Assembly: GCF_030580955.1 (NCBI RefSeq)
Contig: NZ_JAUQON010000012.1
Coordinates: 1-64,000, forward strand
Direction: 5' to 3'
Source: Hymenobacter convexus
GTDB taxonomy: Bacteria; Bacteroidota; Bacteroidia; Cytophagales; Hymenobacteraceae
DNA length: 64,000 nucleotides
This document shows, one piece after another, positions 44,288 through 53,914 of the stretch (position 1 is the first letter of the stretch; each line of letters starts with the position of its first letter). The notes below the pieces were generated by a model. The model saw only the letters and a program-made list of their open reading frames with translations. It did no database searches and was not told where the DNA came from. A program made the position numbers and the translations under genes.

Positions 44288-47200
44288 TTATTCCGTACGC
44301 TTCGTAATTGGTGCGGCTGGGGTGAAGGCGTAGTACCGGTGCCAGACATTGGCGGCTTTGAACCGGCATTGTTGATAATGCGCGCGCCCCTGGCGCTGGT
44401 ACGCTTCGTTTATTTTCCGCCACTCCGCGAGCGGGCAGCAGTTAGCAGTCAGGGCGTTGGCATCCAGTACCGTGCCGGTCAGGGCCTGCACCTGCTTTTC
44501 AAACAGCGACGGCGGCAAATCCAGGTCGGCCCGGACGTCCCACAGGCGAGGCCCTTCGGCTCCCCAGAACAGGACGTGGCCTTCGGCCGCATCGAACGTG
44601 GCGTCCTCTACCTTGGTCCCGTACTGCACCGGGGTGCCCAGCGGCTGCCCGGTGGCCGCGAGCCAGCGTCGCACGCTGCCATCGACTCCCCAGGACAGCA
44701 CCTGGTCTTCGCGGGGGCTGAATGCGGCTCCCTGCAGGCTTTCGTGGGACATCGCCACCGTGATGGGCCGCCCCGAAGCCGCCTGCCACAGCTGCATTTT
44801 TTGGTTGCCCCACGACAACAGCCGTTGCCCGTTCCGGCTGAAGGCGGCCCCGGTGCAGGCTTCGTGCCGCAGCAAAGCCCCGGCGGGCTTGCCGGTGGCG
44901 GCCCGCCACAGCTGGATGCCCCCATCGCCCCAGGTCAAAATCAGTTTGCCATCCCGGCTGAATTTTGCCCCGTCAATGAGAAATTCTTTCTGCTCCAGGC
45001 TACGCAGCCGCCTCGATGGCAGGTGCCCCAGCCACGTCGCCTTGTTGTCGCCGGTGGCTACCACCCGGCTTTCGTCGGGGCTCCATGCCACGGCATTGAT
45101 GGTGCCCGCGATGCGCAGGGGCGCGCCAATCGGGGTTCCTTTGGCCACATCCCAAAGCTGAATGAGGCCCTCGTCCCCGTCGTTTCCCCACGCCAGCAGG
45201 CGTCCTTCGCTGCGGTTAAACATTGCTTCCCTAACCCCTTTTTGGACCATGGCAGGGCCCAGGGGCTGCCCCGTGGCCGCCTGCCACAGCCGGATGGCCC
45301 CGCCCCCCCACGATAAAATCCGCCGGCCGCGCTGGTCGAAGGCCGCCCCGCCCACGTAGTCGCCGTGGTAGATGGGCGGGCCAGCCGGCCGCCCGGTGGC
45401 GGTGTTCCAGCGCTGAATGGTTTTGGCGCCCCAGGACATCAGCTGCTGGTCGTCGGGGCTGAACACCGCCTGGTTGACGAAGGCACGGGGGCGCATGAGG
45501 GGAACCAGCGAATCCTGGGTGCTGGCATCCCACAGGCGCAGGCCGTCGGTCGACCACGACAGGATTCGGCGATTATCATGGCTGAAAACGGCGCCGGGCA
45601 CCAGCCACAACACCTGGCTTAGGTCCGAGGTGGCGCCGGGGCTGGCCGCGAGGTGTGGCATGGGCCGCCCGGTCGGCGGTTCGCCGGCGGCAGCGCGCCA
45701 CAGCCGGATTCCATCGGGCCCCCACGACATCACCCGGCGCGCCCCGCCAACGAACGCGGCGCCGCTCACCGCGCGCTGGTGGTGCAGCACGGCCAGGAGC
45801 TGCCCCGTGGCCGCTTCCCACACTCGCACGGTGCCGTCGTTGCCCCAGGATAAAATCCGGCTTTCGTCCGGGCTGAGCACGGCGCCTTGCACCTGCGGGT
45901 GGCTCATGGGGTAGGCGTTCCGGATTGCAACCGGCTGCAGCTGCACTTTATCGTTTCCCCAAGAGAGCACCCGCTCCTCATCTTGGCTGAGAAGGGCGCC
46001 CTGCACCCCGGCGTCGGGGGTTTTATTTGGGGGCCCCGACTGTGACAGCCGCTCCCACGCCGGGCCCACCCATATATGCACGCCGTCGTTTCCCCACGAC
46101 AGCACGCGGCTTTCGTTTGGGCTGGCGGCGGCGCCCATCAGCATGTGTTGGCGCATGAGCGGGCCCAGCACCTGCCCGGTGCTGGCCTGCCACCACTGGC
46201 TGCCAATGATTCCCCAGGCCAGCACCCGTTGTCCGTCGCGGCTGAACGCGGCCCCGTGCGTGGCCTGCAGCTCGCCGCTGAAGGAGCGTCCGGTGGCCAG
46301 CTGCCACACCCGGAATCCTTCACCGCTATAAGTTAAAAGCTGCTTGTCATCGGGACTGAACACGGCACCCCGCCCGGAGAATCTGTCGGCTTCCAAGGGC
46401 GGGCCAATGGACACGCCGGTGCCGCTAGCCCAGCGGCGGATGCTATGGGCGCCCCACGACACGATTTGTTGTTCGTCGTGACTGAAAGCCGCCCCCACAA
46501 TGTTCTCGTCGTGGCGCAGGGACGGGCCCGCCGGGGCCCCGCTGACCCGCCACAAGCGGGCGTGCTGGTTGTTCCAAACCAACAGCTGGCTGCCGTCGTG
46601 GTTGAAAGCCGCGCCGCGCACGGTCAGGTCGCGGGCGTCGACGCCGTGCTGGTACACCACCGAGTCCGGCAGGCGTTGTTCGGGTTTTATGCGTTTTCCA
46701 GCGGGCCGGCCCGAGGCCACGTCCCACACCTGGGCACCAGCCGGCCCCCACCCCAGCACCTGGCGCTGGTCGGGGCTGAGCACGGCACCTTCGATGGCCT
46801 CTTCGATGTGCGCCGCCAGTCGGTACGTAGGCAGGGCTGACTGCGCATCGGTGAGCAGGCTTTGCGTCAGTGAGTCGTCGGTGGTGCTGTTCAGGGCTTG
46901 CCCGACCAGATGCAGGTAGTCCACCACCTGGTTGCCGGCCAGGGCCGTGCGCCCGCTGTTCCAAAAATTCTGGGCCAGCTGCTTTTGCGCATTGTTGCGC
47001 TGCGTGAAGGCTTCGGCTTTGCTGGCTTCGGCCTGCCGCCACAGGAAAGACAGGCCCACGGCGGCCCCCAGCAACACCAGGCCCACCACGCCGGCCAGGT
47101 AGCGCTGCCGCCGCAATTTTCGCTTTTCTTCCTGGCGCCAGGTGGGCAGAATTTCTCCCGGCGTCCGGCCGCTGAGGTGCGCCGCCAGCTTGGTGAGCTC

Positions 47201-47725
47201 CTCTTCGTAATCCCGCACTTTCGGCCAGCTTTTCGACTGGCTTTTGGAGCCCCGCAGGTCATAAAAAATACGCTGATGCAGCTGGCTCGCCAGCACTGGC
47301 TGTGGAAACAGGTAGTCGATGTTGCCGCTCAGGTCCGCGCCATCCGTGACGGCAACCAGCACTCTGTCGGCGCCTTTGTGGCGGATAAACCAGTCCACTT
47401 CAAAAGCGACGTATTTGGACTTGGCCGCATTGGGCGAGCAAAGCACCAGCAGGTAATTCGATTGCGCCAAGTACTCTACCAGCACCTGCGTCACGGAGTC
47501 TTCGCCCTGGGCCAGCGCGGGCGCCCCGGCTTTGATTTTATGCATCGAGAAGTCGCTGCCATCCCGGCATATCTGCAAGTGTTTCAGCGCCTGGCCATTG
47601 GGCAGCTTTAGGGTGTGAAAGCCTTCCAGAAAGCTTTCCACGCGGCGGCTCAGGGCGTAGTCCGGGTCCATCGAATAGCTGATGAAGACGTCGTAGGCCA
47701 GGGCGGCAGCGGGTTGGGCATCCAT
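44288..47725 (-). CDS. Membrane-anchored TIR domain protein with about 18 WD40-like repeats
   Basis: The product is 1145 aa. The TIR domain (about 9-170) begins YDVFISYSMDPDYALSRRV and has a candidate catalytic Glu in KSKYVAFEVDWF near residue 108, so it could cleave NAD+ or a related nucleotide. A basic stretch (EEKRKLRRQRYL) leads into one transmembrane helix (AGVVGLVLLGAAVGLSFLW, about 212-232) and a coiled-coil. From about 310 to 1070 there are about 18 repeats of 35-45 residues with the pattern G-A-x-F-S-x-D-x4-[VIL]-L-S-W-G-x-D-G-x3-LW, for example GAVLSPDESRILSWGNDG and GAAFSRNGQRLLSWGNQ. The repeats are unusually alike, which suggests recent amplification. It is transcribed divergently from the TIR/STAND operon. 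Confidence 0.85.
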   Translation of the reverse strand: MDAQPAAALAYDVFISYSMDPDYALSRRVESFLEGFHTLKLPNGQALKHLQICRDGSDFSMHKIKAGAPALAQGEDSVTQVLVEYLAQSNYLLVLCSPNAAKSKYVAFEVDWFIRHKGADRVLVAVTDGADLSGNIDYLFPQPVLASQLHQRIFYDLRGSKSQSKSWPKVRDYEEELTKLAAHLSGRTPGEILPTWRQEEKRKLRRQRYLAGVVGLVLLGAAVGLSFLWRQAEASKAEAFTQRNNAQKQLAQNFWNSGRTALAGNQVVDYLHLVGQALNSTTDDSLTQSLLTDAQSALPTYRLAAHIEEAIEGAVLSPDQRQVLGWGPAGAQVWDVASGRPAGKRIKPEQRLPDSVVYQHGVDARDLTVRGAAFNHDGSQLLVWNNQHARLWRVSGAPAGPSLRHDENIVGAAFSHDEQQIVSWGAHSIRRWASGTGVSIGPPLEADRFSGRGAVFSPDDKQLLTYSGEGFRVWQLATGRSFSGELQATHGAAFSRDGQRVLAWGIIGSQWWQASTGQVLGPLMRQHMLMGAAASPNESRVLSWGNDGVHIWVGPAWERLSQSGPPNKTPDAGVQGALLSQDEERVLSWGNDKVQLQPVAIRNAYPMSHPQVQGAVLSPDESRILSWGNDGTVRVWEAATGQLLAVLHHQRAVSGAAFVGGARRVMSWGPDGIRLWRAAAGEPPTGRPMPHLAASPGATSDLSQVLWLVPGAVFSHDNRRILSWSTDGLRLWDASTQDSLVPLMRPRAFVNQAVFSPDDQQLMSWGAKTIQRWNTATGRPAGPPIYHGDYVGGAAFDQRGRRILSWGGGAIRLWQAATGQPLGPAMVQKGVREAMFNRSEGRLLAWGNDGDEGLIQLWDVAKGTPIGAPLRIAGTINAVAWSPDESRVVATGDNKATWLGHLPSRRLRSLEQKEFLIDGAKFSRDGKLILTWGDGGIQLWRAATGKPAGALLRHEACTGAAFSRNGQRLLSWGNQKMQLWQAASGRPITVAMSHESLQGAAFSPREDQVLSWGVDGSVRRWLAATGQPLGTPVQYGTKVEDATFDAAEGHVLFWGAEGPRLWDVRADLDLPPSLFEKQVQALTGTVLDANALTANCCPLAEWRKINEAYQRQGRAHYQQCRFKAANVWHRYYAFTPAAPITKRTE

Positions 47726-47901
47726 TATGCGTGTACTAGACTCCTGAGAGCAAGGTAATCACCAGATTCGGGCTTTGCTGATTAATGAAAAATGGAGACA
47801 ACGGGCTGTTAGCCGCTCGGCTGATGCAGGGCGGCGATTCAGGGCCTGTTTAAACTGCAATGGCGTCTGGGAATCCTCAAAATAGTAGCCCGAATTCCTT
47901 G

Positions 47902-47909
47902 TACATTTG
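47902..47909 (+). promoter_or_regulatory. Candidate -7 box for the TIR/STAND operon
   Basis: TACATTTG matches the Bacteroidota -7 consensus TAnnTTTG and lies 58 bases before the ATG of the TIR/DUF4062 gene, inside the 242-bp divergent region. A matching -33 TTTG is not evident. Confidence 0.3.
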
Positions 47910-47967
47910 GTGCAAGCGGCTTTTGCCTGCGGCTTTTGATTACAATACGGTTCGTTTCGAACGCCCC

Positions 47968-49524
47968 ATGTCTACCCTGTTTCCTGAGTTTGAGTACGAC
48001 ATCTTCATCAGCTACCGGCACAACGACAATCTGTTCAGTGGGTGGGTAACGGAATTTGTGGCGCGCCTGCAGGAGGAATTAGCGGCCACGGTGAAGGAGC
48101 GGCTGACCATTTACTTCGACCAAGACCGCACCGACGGCTTGGGCGACACCCACCAGGTGGGCCCCAGCCTGGCGCACCGCCTGCGCTCGTTCATCTTCAT
48201 TCCCCTCGTGTCGCAGACCTATTGCGACACGGAGCGGTTTGCGTGGCAGCACGAGTTTCTGCCGTTTCTGCAGCAGGCCGGCCACGACCGCCTGGGACTG
48301 ACGCTGCGCCTGCCCAGCGGCAACTACGGCAGCCGGGTACTGCCGGTGCGCATCCACAACCTCGCCCCGGCCGACGTGCAGCTGCTGGAGCACCACCTGC
48401 ACGGCCAGCTTCGCACCATCGATTTCGTGTACCAGGACCTGGGCGTGAACCGGCCTCTGCGCGCCAAAGACGACGAGCTGCCCCGCCCCGCCGACGGCCT
48501 GCTCTACCGCAACCAAATCAACAAAGTGGCCAACGCCGTGAAGGAACTGGTGGCGGCCGGCAAGCGGCTGCCCCCGCCCGCCGCCACCGCCCCCCTCCTG
48601 CCCCGGCTTGCCCCGCTGGCCCCGGCGGCGCCCGCCGCCACCAGCCCGGTGGTGTTTCTGGCCTGGGCCTCGAAGGAGCTGACGGCCCGGCGCGAGGAGC
48701 TGGCCCTGATGTGCACCAAAGCCGGCATGCAGGTGGTGCCCGCCACCGACTGCCCGCTCGACGAAGACGAATTCCGGGCCCGCACCCGCGAGGCCCTGGC
48801 CGCGGCTACGTGCGCGCTGCACTTGCTGGGCAACGAGTTTGGCCGCCGGTTTGAGGACGACGAAGACTGCTCCTTCCCCATGTTTGCCTACCGGGAGGCC
48901 CGCCGCGCCACGGCCGAGCAGGCCGGGTTCCGGCAGTTTGTGTGGTATTGCCCCGACGAAGGCCTGGCCGTGCGGCCCGCGCAGCGCGACTTCGTCACCA
49001 GCATCCGCAACGAGCTCACCGAGCGCTGCACCTTCACCAGTGCCCCGAGTGCCATGCAGCTGGTGGAGGACCTGCGCAGCACGCTGGAGCGGGTGGCGCC
49101 GCCCGCCGCCGAAATTGAGAAGGAAATCGAAATCTTCTTCGTTTTCAACGAGCTCGACAGCGAAGAAGCCAACCAGATTACCGACCGCTTGAGCGAAGAA
49201 TTTCCGGTGGAAATGCTGACCATTGAGCCCGACAGCGAGGACCAGTATAAGGAGCTTACGGTGCGCAACATTCCCAAGAGCAAGCTGGCCGTGGTGTACT
49301 TCAAGCACAGCGCCGACTGGGCCCTGCCCTTCGTGAAGCAGGTGTGGCGGCTGGTGGGCGGCGCGGGCTCGAACACGCCCATCCTGTTTGTGGGCGAGGA
49401 CGACCCGGTGCAAAACCGGATGCGGATTTTCAAGGCCCCGCGCGTCATTTCCCGCATTCAGCCGCACCGCGGGGTGAGCGACGAAGTGCGGCGCGTGATG
49501 CAGCAAATTAACGCCGGCGCGTAG
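47968..49524 (+). CDS. TIR - DUF4062-like - degenerate TIR-like protein
   Basis: The product is 518 aa. It has three sensor- or effector-type domains in a row. (1) TIR at about 8-150: YDIFISYRHNDNLFSGWVTE, IYFDQDRTDGLGDTHQVGPS, SQTYCDTERFAWQHEFLPF with a candidate catalytic Glu near 95. (2) After an Ala/Pro linker, a DUF4062-like domain at about 228-345: VVFLAWASKELTARREEL, TDCPLDEDEFRARTREAL, CALHLLGNEFGRRFED. (3) A C-terminal TIR/TIR-like fold at about 388-490: EIFFVFNELDSEEANQITDR, LAVVYFKHSADWALPFVKQV, without an obvious catalytic Glu. Its TAG is followed immediately by the ATG of the STAND gene. The start at 47968 puts the TIR domain at the N-terminus. No membrane segment is visible. Confidence 0.8.
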   Translation: MSTLFPEFEYDIFISYRHNDNLFSGWVTEFVARLQEELAATVKERLTIYFDQDRTDGLGDTHQVGPSLAHRLRSFIFIPLVSQTYCDTERFAWQHEFLPFLQQAGHDRLGLTLRLPSGNYGSRVLPVRIHNLAPADVQLLEHHLHGQLRTIDFVYQDLGVNRPLRAKDDELPRPADGLLYRNQINKVANAVKELVAAGKRLPPPAATAPLLPRLAPLAPAAPAATSPVVFLAWASKELTARREELALMCTKAGMQVVPATDCPLDEDEFRARTREALAAATCALHLLGNEFGRRFEDDEDCSFPMFAYREARRATAEQAGFRQFVWYCPDEGLAVRPAQRDFVTSIRNELTERCTFTSAPSAMQLVEDLRSTLERVAPPAAEIEKEIEIFFVFNELDSEEANQITDRLSEEFPVEMLTIEPDSEDQYKELTVRNIPKSKLAVVYFKHSADWALPFVKQVWRLVGGAGSNTPILFVGEDDPVQNRMRIFKAPRVISRIQPHRGVSDEVRRVMQQINAGA

Positions 49525-52500
49525 ATGGCCGCTATCGACGACTCCCTTTCCGCCTTGTTTGGGGCCGAAGAGCCGATTTGCCCCTACACGGGGCTGCGCA
49601 CCTTCACCGAAGACGAAGCCATTTATTTCCGGGGCCGCGAAAGCCACGTGGCCAAGTGCCTGGACTTGCTGGCCGCGCAGCGCTTCGTGATGGTGACCGG
49701 CGCGTCGGGCGACGGCAAATCGTCGCTCGTGTTTGCCGGGCTGCTGCCCGAAGTCCGGGCCGGCTTTTTGCGGGCGCGCTACAGCAGCTGGGCGGTGGCC
49801 ACGTTCCGGCCCGAGCGCAGCCCGCTGCGCAACCTGGCCCAGGCGCTGGCCACGGCTCTGCAAGTGGAAAGCAGCACCGGCGCCGTCGAAACCGAGCTGG
49901 AACAGGGCTTTTCGGCACTGGTGCAGCTCTACCGGGCCTCGCCGCTGTGCCCGCCCGCCGAGCTGCCCGAGGGCCTGACGCCGGCCGAGCAGCGCCGCTA
50001 CCAACTGCAAGCGAGCAACCTGCTGATTGTCGTCGACCAGTTCGAGGAGTTTTTCACCAACCCCGAAAACTACACCCCGGACGGCCCTAACGCCGCGGCC
50101 CAAACCGTGGTGAACCTACTGCTGGAAACCACCCGGCTGGCCCGGGCCGAGGGCCTGCCCATCTACATCGTGTGCACCATGCGCTCCGATTTTGTGGGGC
50201 AGTGCGCCGAGTTTCGGGGCCTGATTGAGCAGATTGGAACCAGCCAGTACTTCGTGCCCCGGCTGCTGCGCCACGAGTTCGTGGAAGTCATCAAGGAGCC
50301 GGCCCTGCTCAGCGGCAACCGCATCAGCGAGCGGCTGGTGCAGCGCCTGCTCTACGACATTCGCAACGGCCAGGACCAGCTGCCGGTGCTGCAGCACGCG
50401 CTGCGCCGCATCTGGCTGGCCGCCGACCATGGCCGCGAGGAAATGGACCTCCTTCACTACGCCATGGTGGGCGGGCTGAGCGACGAGCTGCCGCCCGAAG
50501 ACCAGGCCCGGTTTGCCCAGTGGCGCGCCGCCGTGCCCGGCCCGGAGCAGCGCTTTCTGCTGGCCAATGCCTCGCTGCGCAACGTGCTCGACGCCCACGC
50601 CAACCAGCTCTACTACGCCGCCACCGACCTTTACAACCAGGCCTTCGAGCCCGCGCTGCCGCCGGGCACCGCCGAATGGGTGGTGGAGCAGACGTTCCGC
50701 CTCCTCACCCGCACCGACGGCCAGCGCGTGGTGCGCAACCGCCTGACCGGGGCCGAAATCACGGCCATCATCAACGACGCGGCCTTGCCCTGGCCGGTGG
50801 TGTGCCGCATTTTGCGGCCCTTCCGCCAGCCCGGCACCACCTTTCTCTCGCCCCTGCTGGGCGAAGGCGACGACAACCGCGCCGTGCTGCCCCCCGATGC
50901 GGTGCTGGACATCACCCACGAGAGCCTGATTCGCAACTGGGCCCACCTCGCCCAGTGGGCCGTGCAGGAAGCCCACGACGTGCGGGTGGCGCAGGACTTT
51001 ATGCAGCAGGCCAACCGCTGGCAGGCCAACGCCGAAAATCCGGGCTTTCTGCTGCCCATTGGTCCCTACACCTATTTTTCGCAATGGCGCGGCCGCCAAA
51101 CCAGCCTTGCCCACTGGCTGGCACACTACGTGGCCAGCGGCCGTAGCACCAGCCCCGACGCCGGCCACCGCCTGGCCCCGGCCGCGGCGCAGGCCGGCAC
51201 GCTCACCCGCTTTCTGGAAGCCAGCCGCCGCCGCTTGGTGGTGCCGCTGCTGGTGGCCCGCTACGGCCTCGGCCGCCTGGCCGCCGCGGTGCTGCTGCCC
51301 GTGCTGCTGCTGGGCCTGGGCTGGTGGGCGTGGTCGGCGCGTCAGCGGCAGAGCGACTACGTGGCGTATTCCATCATCAAGGAGCGCACGCCTTTTCTGA
51401 AATCGCCCTATGTGTCGGTGGATGACAAGGCGCGGTTTCTGCTGCACGCCGACCGGCTGAAAAACGCGGTGTACCGGCCGTGGCTGGGCGGCCGCCCGGC
51501 GGAAGATTACTCCTTCGCCCGCATGCTGGACGCCGTGGACGATGATAGCCTGGCGCTGGATATTGAGCTGAGCATGTATTCCTGGGCCAACAACGTTGAC
51601 TACGACTCCGTGGAGCGGGAAAACCCTTACCTGCAACCGCTGCTCTTCGATTTAGACCACCGGCTCGACCAGGCGGCCCGCCGCACGCCTTTTCCCGACG
51701 CCGCCCGCTTTGCCAACACCAATCAGCGCGCCCAGGCGGTCTACACGGCCCTCACCGTGATGGCGATTACGCATTATTTGCTAAGCGCCGCGCAGCAAAA
51801 AACGGCCATAGCCCCGCCCCTGAAGGCCCGCCAGGCCACGAGCCAGCGCCTTGAAGCCAGCAAGCAAAAGCTGCTGCGCCGCTTGCGCTGCTACGTGCAG
51901 CAGGAAATACGGCAAACGGCGGGCCCCGCCCCCAGCTCCGTAGATTTTGGTTTGTGTCTCCGGGTGCTGTTGGGGCAGGGCGACTTTCCGCCGGCCACCC
52001 TGGCTTTCCTGGAAGGCCTGAGTCCGTTTGGCGCGCCGGCGGCCCGGCAGCAGTTCGACCGCTTGTTTCCCCCGCGGCAGTTGCTCGTTGCCGAGGAGGG
52101 CATTAGCAGTACCGCGCACAGCGGCGGCTACCTCAGCGGGGCTATCGTGTTTGCCGCGTTGCGGCAGCCGGCGCGGGTGGCGCAGTGCCTGGACTCGCTC
52201 AGTACTGCCGCCAACAAGCCCTCTACCCGCGATGGCGGCATGGCGGTGCTGCCGTACCTGGTGAAATACGGGCTTTTCACGCCGGAAAACACCCTTGGCT
52301 TGTTGCGCCGCTGCAGCCGGGTGGGCGGGGAAAATCTCAACAAGCTGTACGCGGCCACGGTGTACAGCTTGCTGAGCGTGAGCCCCTCTTATGCGGTGTA
52401 CGACGTCAACCCGGCCTTTGGCAGAGCCTACACGGCCGATGAGGCGCGCGCCGGAGCGGTCAATCCCGACTACCTCAATTCTGACCGCGTCAGCTTTTCG

Positions 52501-53871
52501 GTGCCCCTTGCCCTGCGCGACCAGGCGTGGCAGGCATTGCTAGGCTCGGCTCCTGCGGTGGCCGCCGGCGAACCGCTTTTTCTGGAGCAGAACGAGCGGG
52601 CCTTCCACGCGCACCCGATTACGGCCGCCAAATACCGGCGAAACGCCTTGTTTTTGCAAGCCTTTCTGGCCAAAATGCAGGGTGTTTATTTGCAAGAGCT
52701 GAAGCATCAGCCGGCCGAAGCGGCGCAGGCCTTTGCGCAGTTTAGTGCGCGCGCAGCCGAGCTACAGCAAGTTGGTGAGGCGAGCGAAGCGGTGAGCATC
52801 GCGGACTGGAGCTTGGGCTTTCCCGAAGACGGGTTCAACGGCCATGCCAATAGCCAGAGTGCCCTCGCCTTTTTGCGGGCGCCCGGCCGGCCCAAAACCT
52901 TGCTGTTTGAATCGTATTACACCTGTTCCTTCAATTCGTTTTTCACCTACCAGCTGCGCCACGAAGCGGCCCAGCCGCTACCCGACGCCGGCGTGGTGCG
53001 GATGCTGGACAGTGTGGCCTTCGTGGAAGCCGCCTTCCCGGACCGATTTTCGGACACCCGCGGTTATTCCATCCGGACAGCGGCGCTGTCCCGGCTTCAC
53101 CACGACTTGCCCAATCTGGCCTGGATGAAGGCCCTGGCCCGGGTACCGCTGCCAGGCCCCGTGGCGCGTCGGCAGCGCAATGCCACCCTGCTCGCCCTTG
53201 TCGCGTCGCTGCAAAATCCGGTCCGGCTGCAGCAGCTGGCCATTACGCCCGCGCTGCTGGCGTTTGCCAGGCAGGTACCGGGCCAGCCGGCGTTCAGCCG
53301 GGAGCCGCTGCAGGTGGTGTTTTCGGACCTGACCAGCGCGCTGGCCCACGCCGGGCGCATTCCGGAGGCTTTTGCGCTGGCCAACGCCTTGGGCGAGCCA
53401 ATGGCAACCATCTCCAAAATCCGCATCAGCGAGCAGGCCATCCTCACGAATAACCAGGAGCATCAGGCCTTGCTGGACGGTTTTCTGGAGCAGTACCAAC
53501 GGCAAATCAGCCCGAAGCCCCTGAGTGCCGCCGCCAGCATTATCAGCGTGCTCTACTGGCGCCCCTACGCTGATAAGCGGAAAAATGAAGATTTTTATCA
53601 ATTTGCCCGGTTCCTCATCAAGGAGGGCAACAGCACGGTGAACAGCAAGGGCCAGTTGGCCATGTGCAAAGGCCGCAGCTTTGCCAACCACGGCTACGAA
53701 GCCGTGCGCGACATCCCGGCCTACGAGTCGGAACGGTTTCGGCAGCCCTATTTTAATGCCGTTTTGTTGGGCCTGGCACACCTCAAAACCGCTGCCAAGG
53801 GCGATGGCTGGCGCGAATACGACGAAGTGCAGCTCGTGTACCCGAAGGATTATGACGGGCCCATCAACTGA
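49525..53871 (+). CDS. nSTAND-type NTPase with transmembrane segment and large unknown C-terminal region
   Basis: The product is 1448 aa. A short N-terminus (YTGLRTFTEDEAIYFRGRES) precedes the STAND NTPase: Walker A GASGDGKSSLVFAG near residue 60, Walker B LLIVVDQFEEFF near 168, sensor region TMRSDFVGQC and a winged-helix-like region ending at DITHESLIRNWAHLAQWA. A single membrane helix (LAAAVLLPVLLLGLGWWAWS, near 590) follows. The remaining 840 residues are helical and resemble no family I know. The gene starts one base after the stop of the TIR/DUF4062 gene, so both proteins are made together. STAND proteins switch between ADP and ATP states when a trigger is sensed. The long C-terminus may be the sensor. 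Confidence 0.82.
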   Translation: MAAIDDSLSALFGAEEPICPYTGLRTFTEDEAIYFRGRESHVAKCLDLLAAQRFVMVTGASGDGKSSLVFAGLLPEVRAGFLRARYSSWAVATFRPERSPLRNLAQALATALQVESSTGAVETELEQGFSALVQLYRASPLCPPAELPEGLTPAEQRRYQLQASNLLIVVDQFEEFFTNPENYTPDGPNAAAQTVVNLLLETTRLARAEGLPIYIVCTMRSDFVGQCAEFRGLIEQIGTSQYFVPRLLRHEFVEVIKEPALLSGNRISERLVQRLLYDIRNGQDQLPVLQHALRRIWLAADHGREEMDLLHYAMVGGLSDELPPEDQARFAQWRAAVPGPEQRFLLANASLRNVLDAHANQLYYAATDLYNQAFEPALPPGTAEWVVEQTFRLLTRTDGQRVVRNRLTGAEITAIINDAALPWPVVCRILRPFRQPGTTFLSPLLGEGDDNRAVLPPDAVLDITHESLIRNWAHLAQWAVQEAHDVRVAQDFMQQANRWQANAENPGFLLPIGPYTYFSQWRGRQTSLAHWLAHYVASGRSTSPDAGHRLAPAAAQAGTLTRFLEASRRRLVVPLLVARYGLGRLAAAVLLPVLLLGLGWWAWSARQRQSDYVAYSIIKERTPFLKSPYVSVDDKARFLLHADRLKNAVYRPWLGGRPAEDYSFARMLDAVDDDSLALDIELSMYSWANNVDYDSVERENPYLQPLLFDLDHRLDQAARRTPFPDAARFANTNQRAQAVYTALTVMAITHYLLSAAQQKTAIAPPLKARQATSQRLEASKQKLLRRLRCYVQQEIRQTAGPAPSSVDFGLCLRVLLGQGDFPPATLAFLEGLSPFGAPAARQQFDRLFPPRQLLVAEEGISSTAHSGGYLSGAIVFAALRQPARVAQCLDSLSTAANKPSTRDGGMAVLPYLVKYGLFTPENTLGLLRRCSRVGGENLNKLYAATVYSLLSVSPSYAVYDVNPAFGRAYTADEARAGAVNPDYLNSDRVSFSVPLALRDQAWQALLGSAPAVAAGEPLFLEQNERAFHAHPITAAKYRRNALFLQAFLAKMQGVYLQELKHQPAEAAQAFAQFSARAAELQQVGEASEAVSIADWSLGFPEDGFNGHANSQSALAFLRAPGRPKTLLFESYYTCSFNSFFTYQLRHEAAQPLPDAGVVRMLDSVAFVEAAFPDRFSDTRGYSIRTAALSRLHHDLPNLAWMKALARVPLPGPVARRQRNATLLALVASLQNPVRLQQLAITPALLAFARQVPGQPAFSREPLQVVFSDLTSALAHAGRIPEAFALANALGEPMATISKIRISEQAILTNNQEHQALLDGFLEQYQRQISPKPLSAAASIISVLYWRPYADKRKNEDFYQFARFLIKEGNSTVNSKGQLAMCKGRSFANHGYEAVRDIPAYESERFRQPYFNAVLLGLAHLKTAAKGDGWREYDEVQLVYPKDYDGPIN

Positions 53872-53914
53872 GTTTTTGCCGGCATCAATTACCCGACCAG
53901 ATAGGATATAAAAA

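Noticed and set aside
48079..50103. A 674-residue open frame antisense to the TIR and STAND genes
   Set aside because: The composition is Gly/Ala/Gln/Arg without domain resemblance. The plus strand codes for recognisable TIR and P-loop motifs.
42846..53871. Known Thoeris or CBASS system
   Set aside because: No ThsA-type SLOG/sirtuin gene and no CD-NTase or Cap-type gene is present. The TIR proteins are combined with WD40-like and STAND partners instead.
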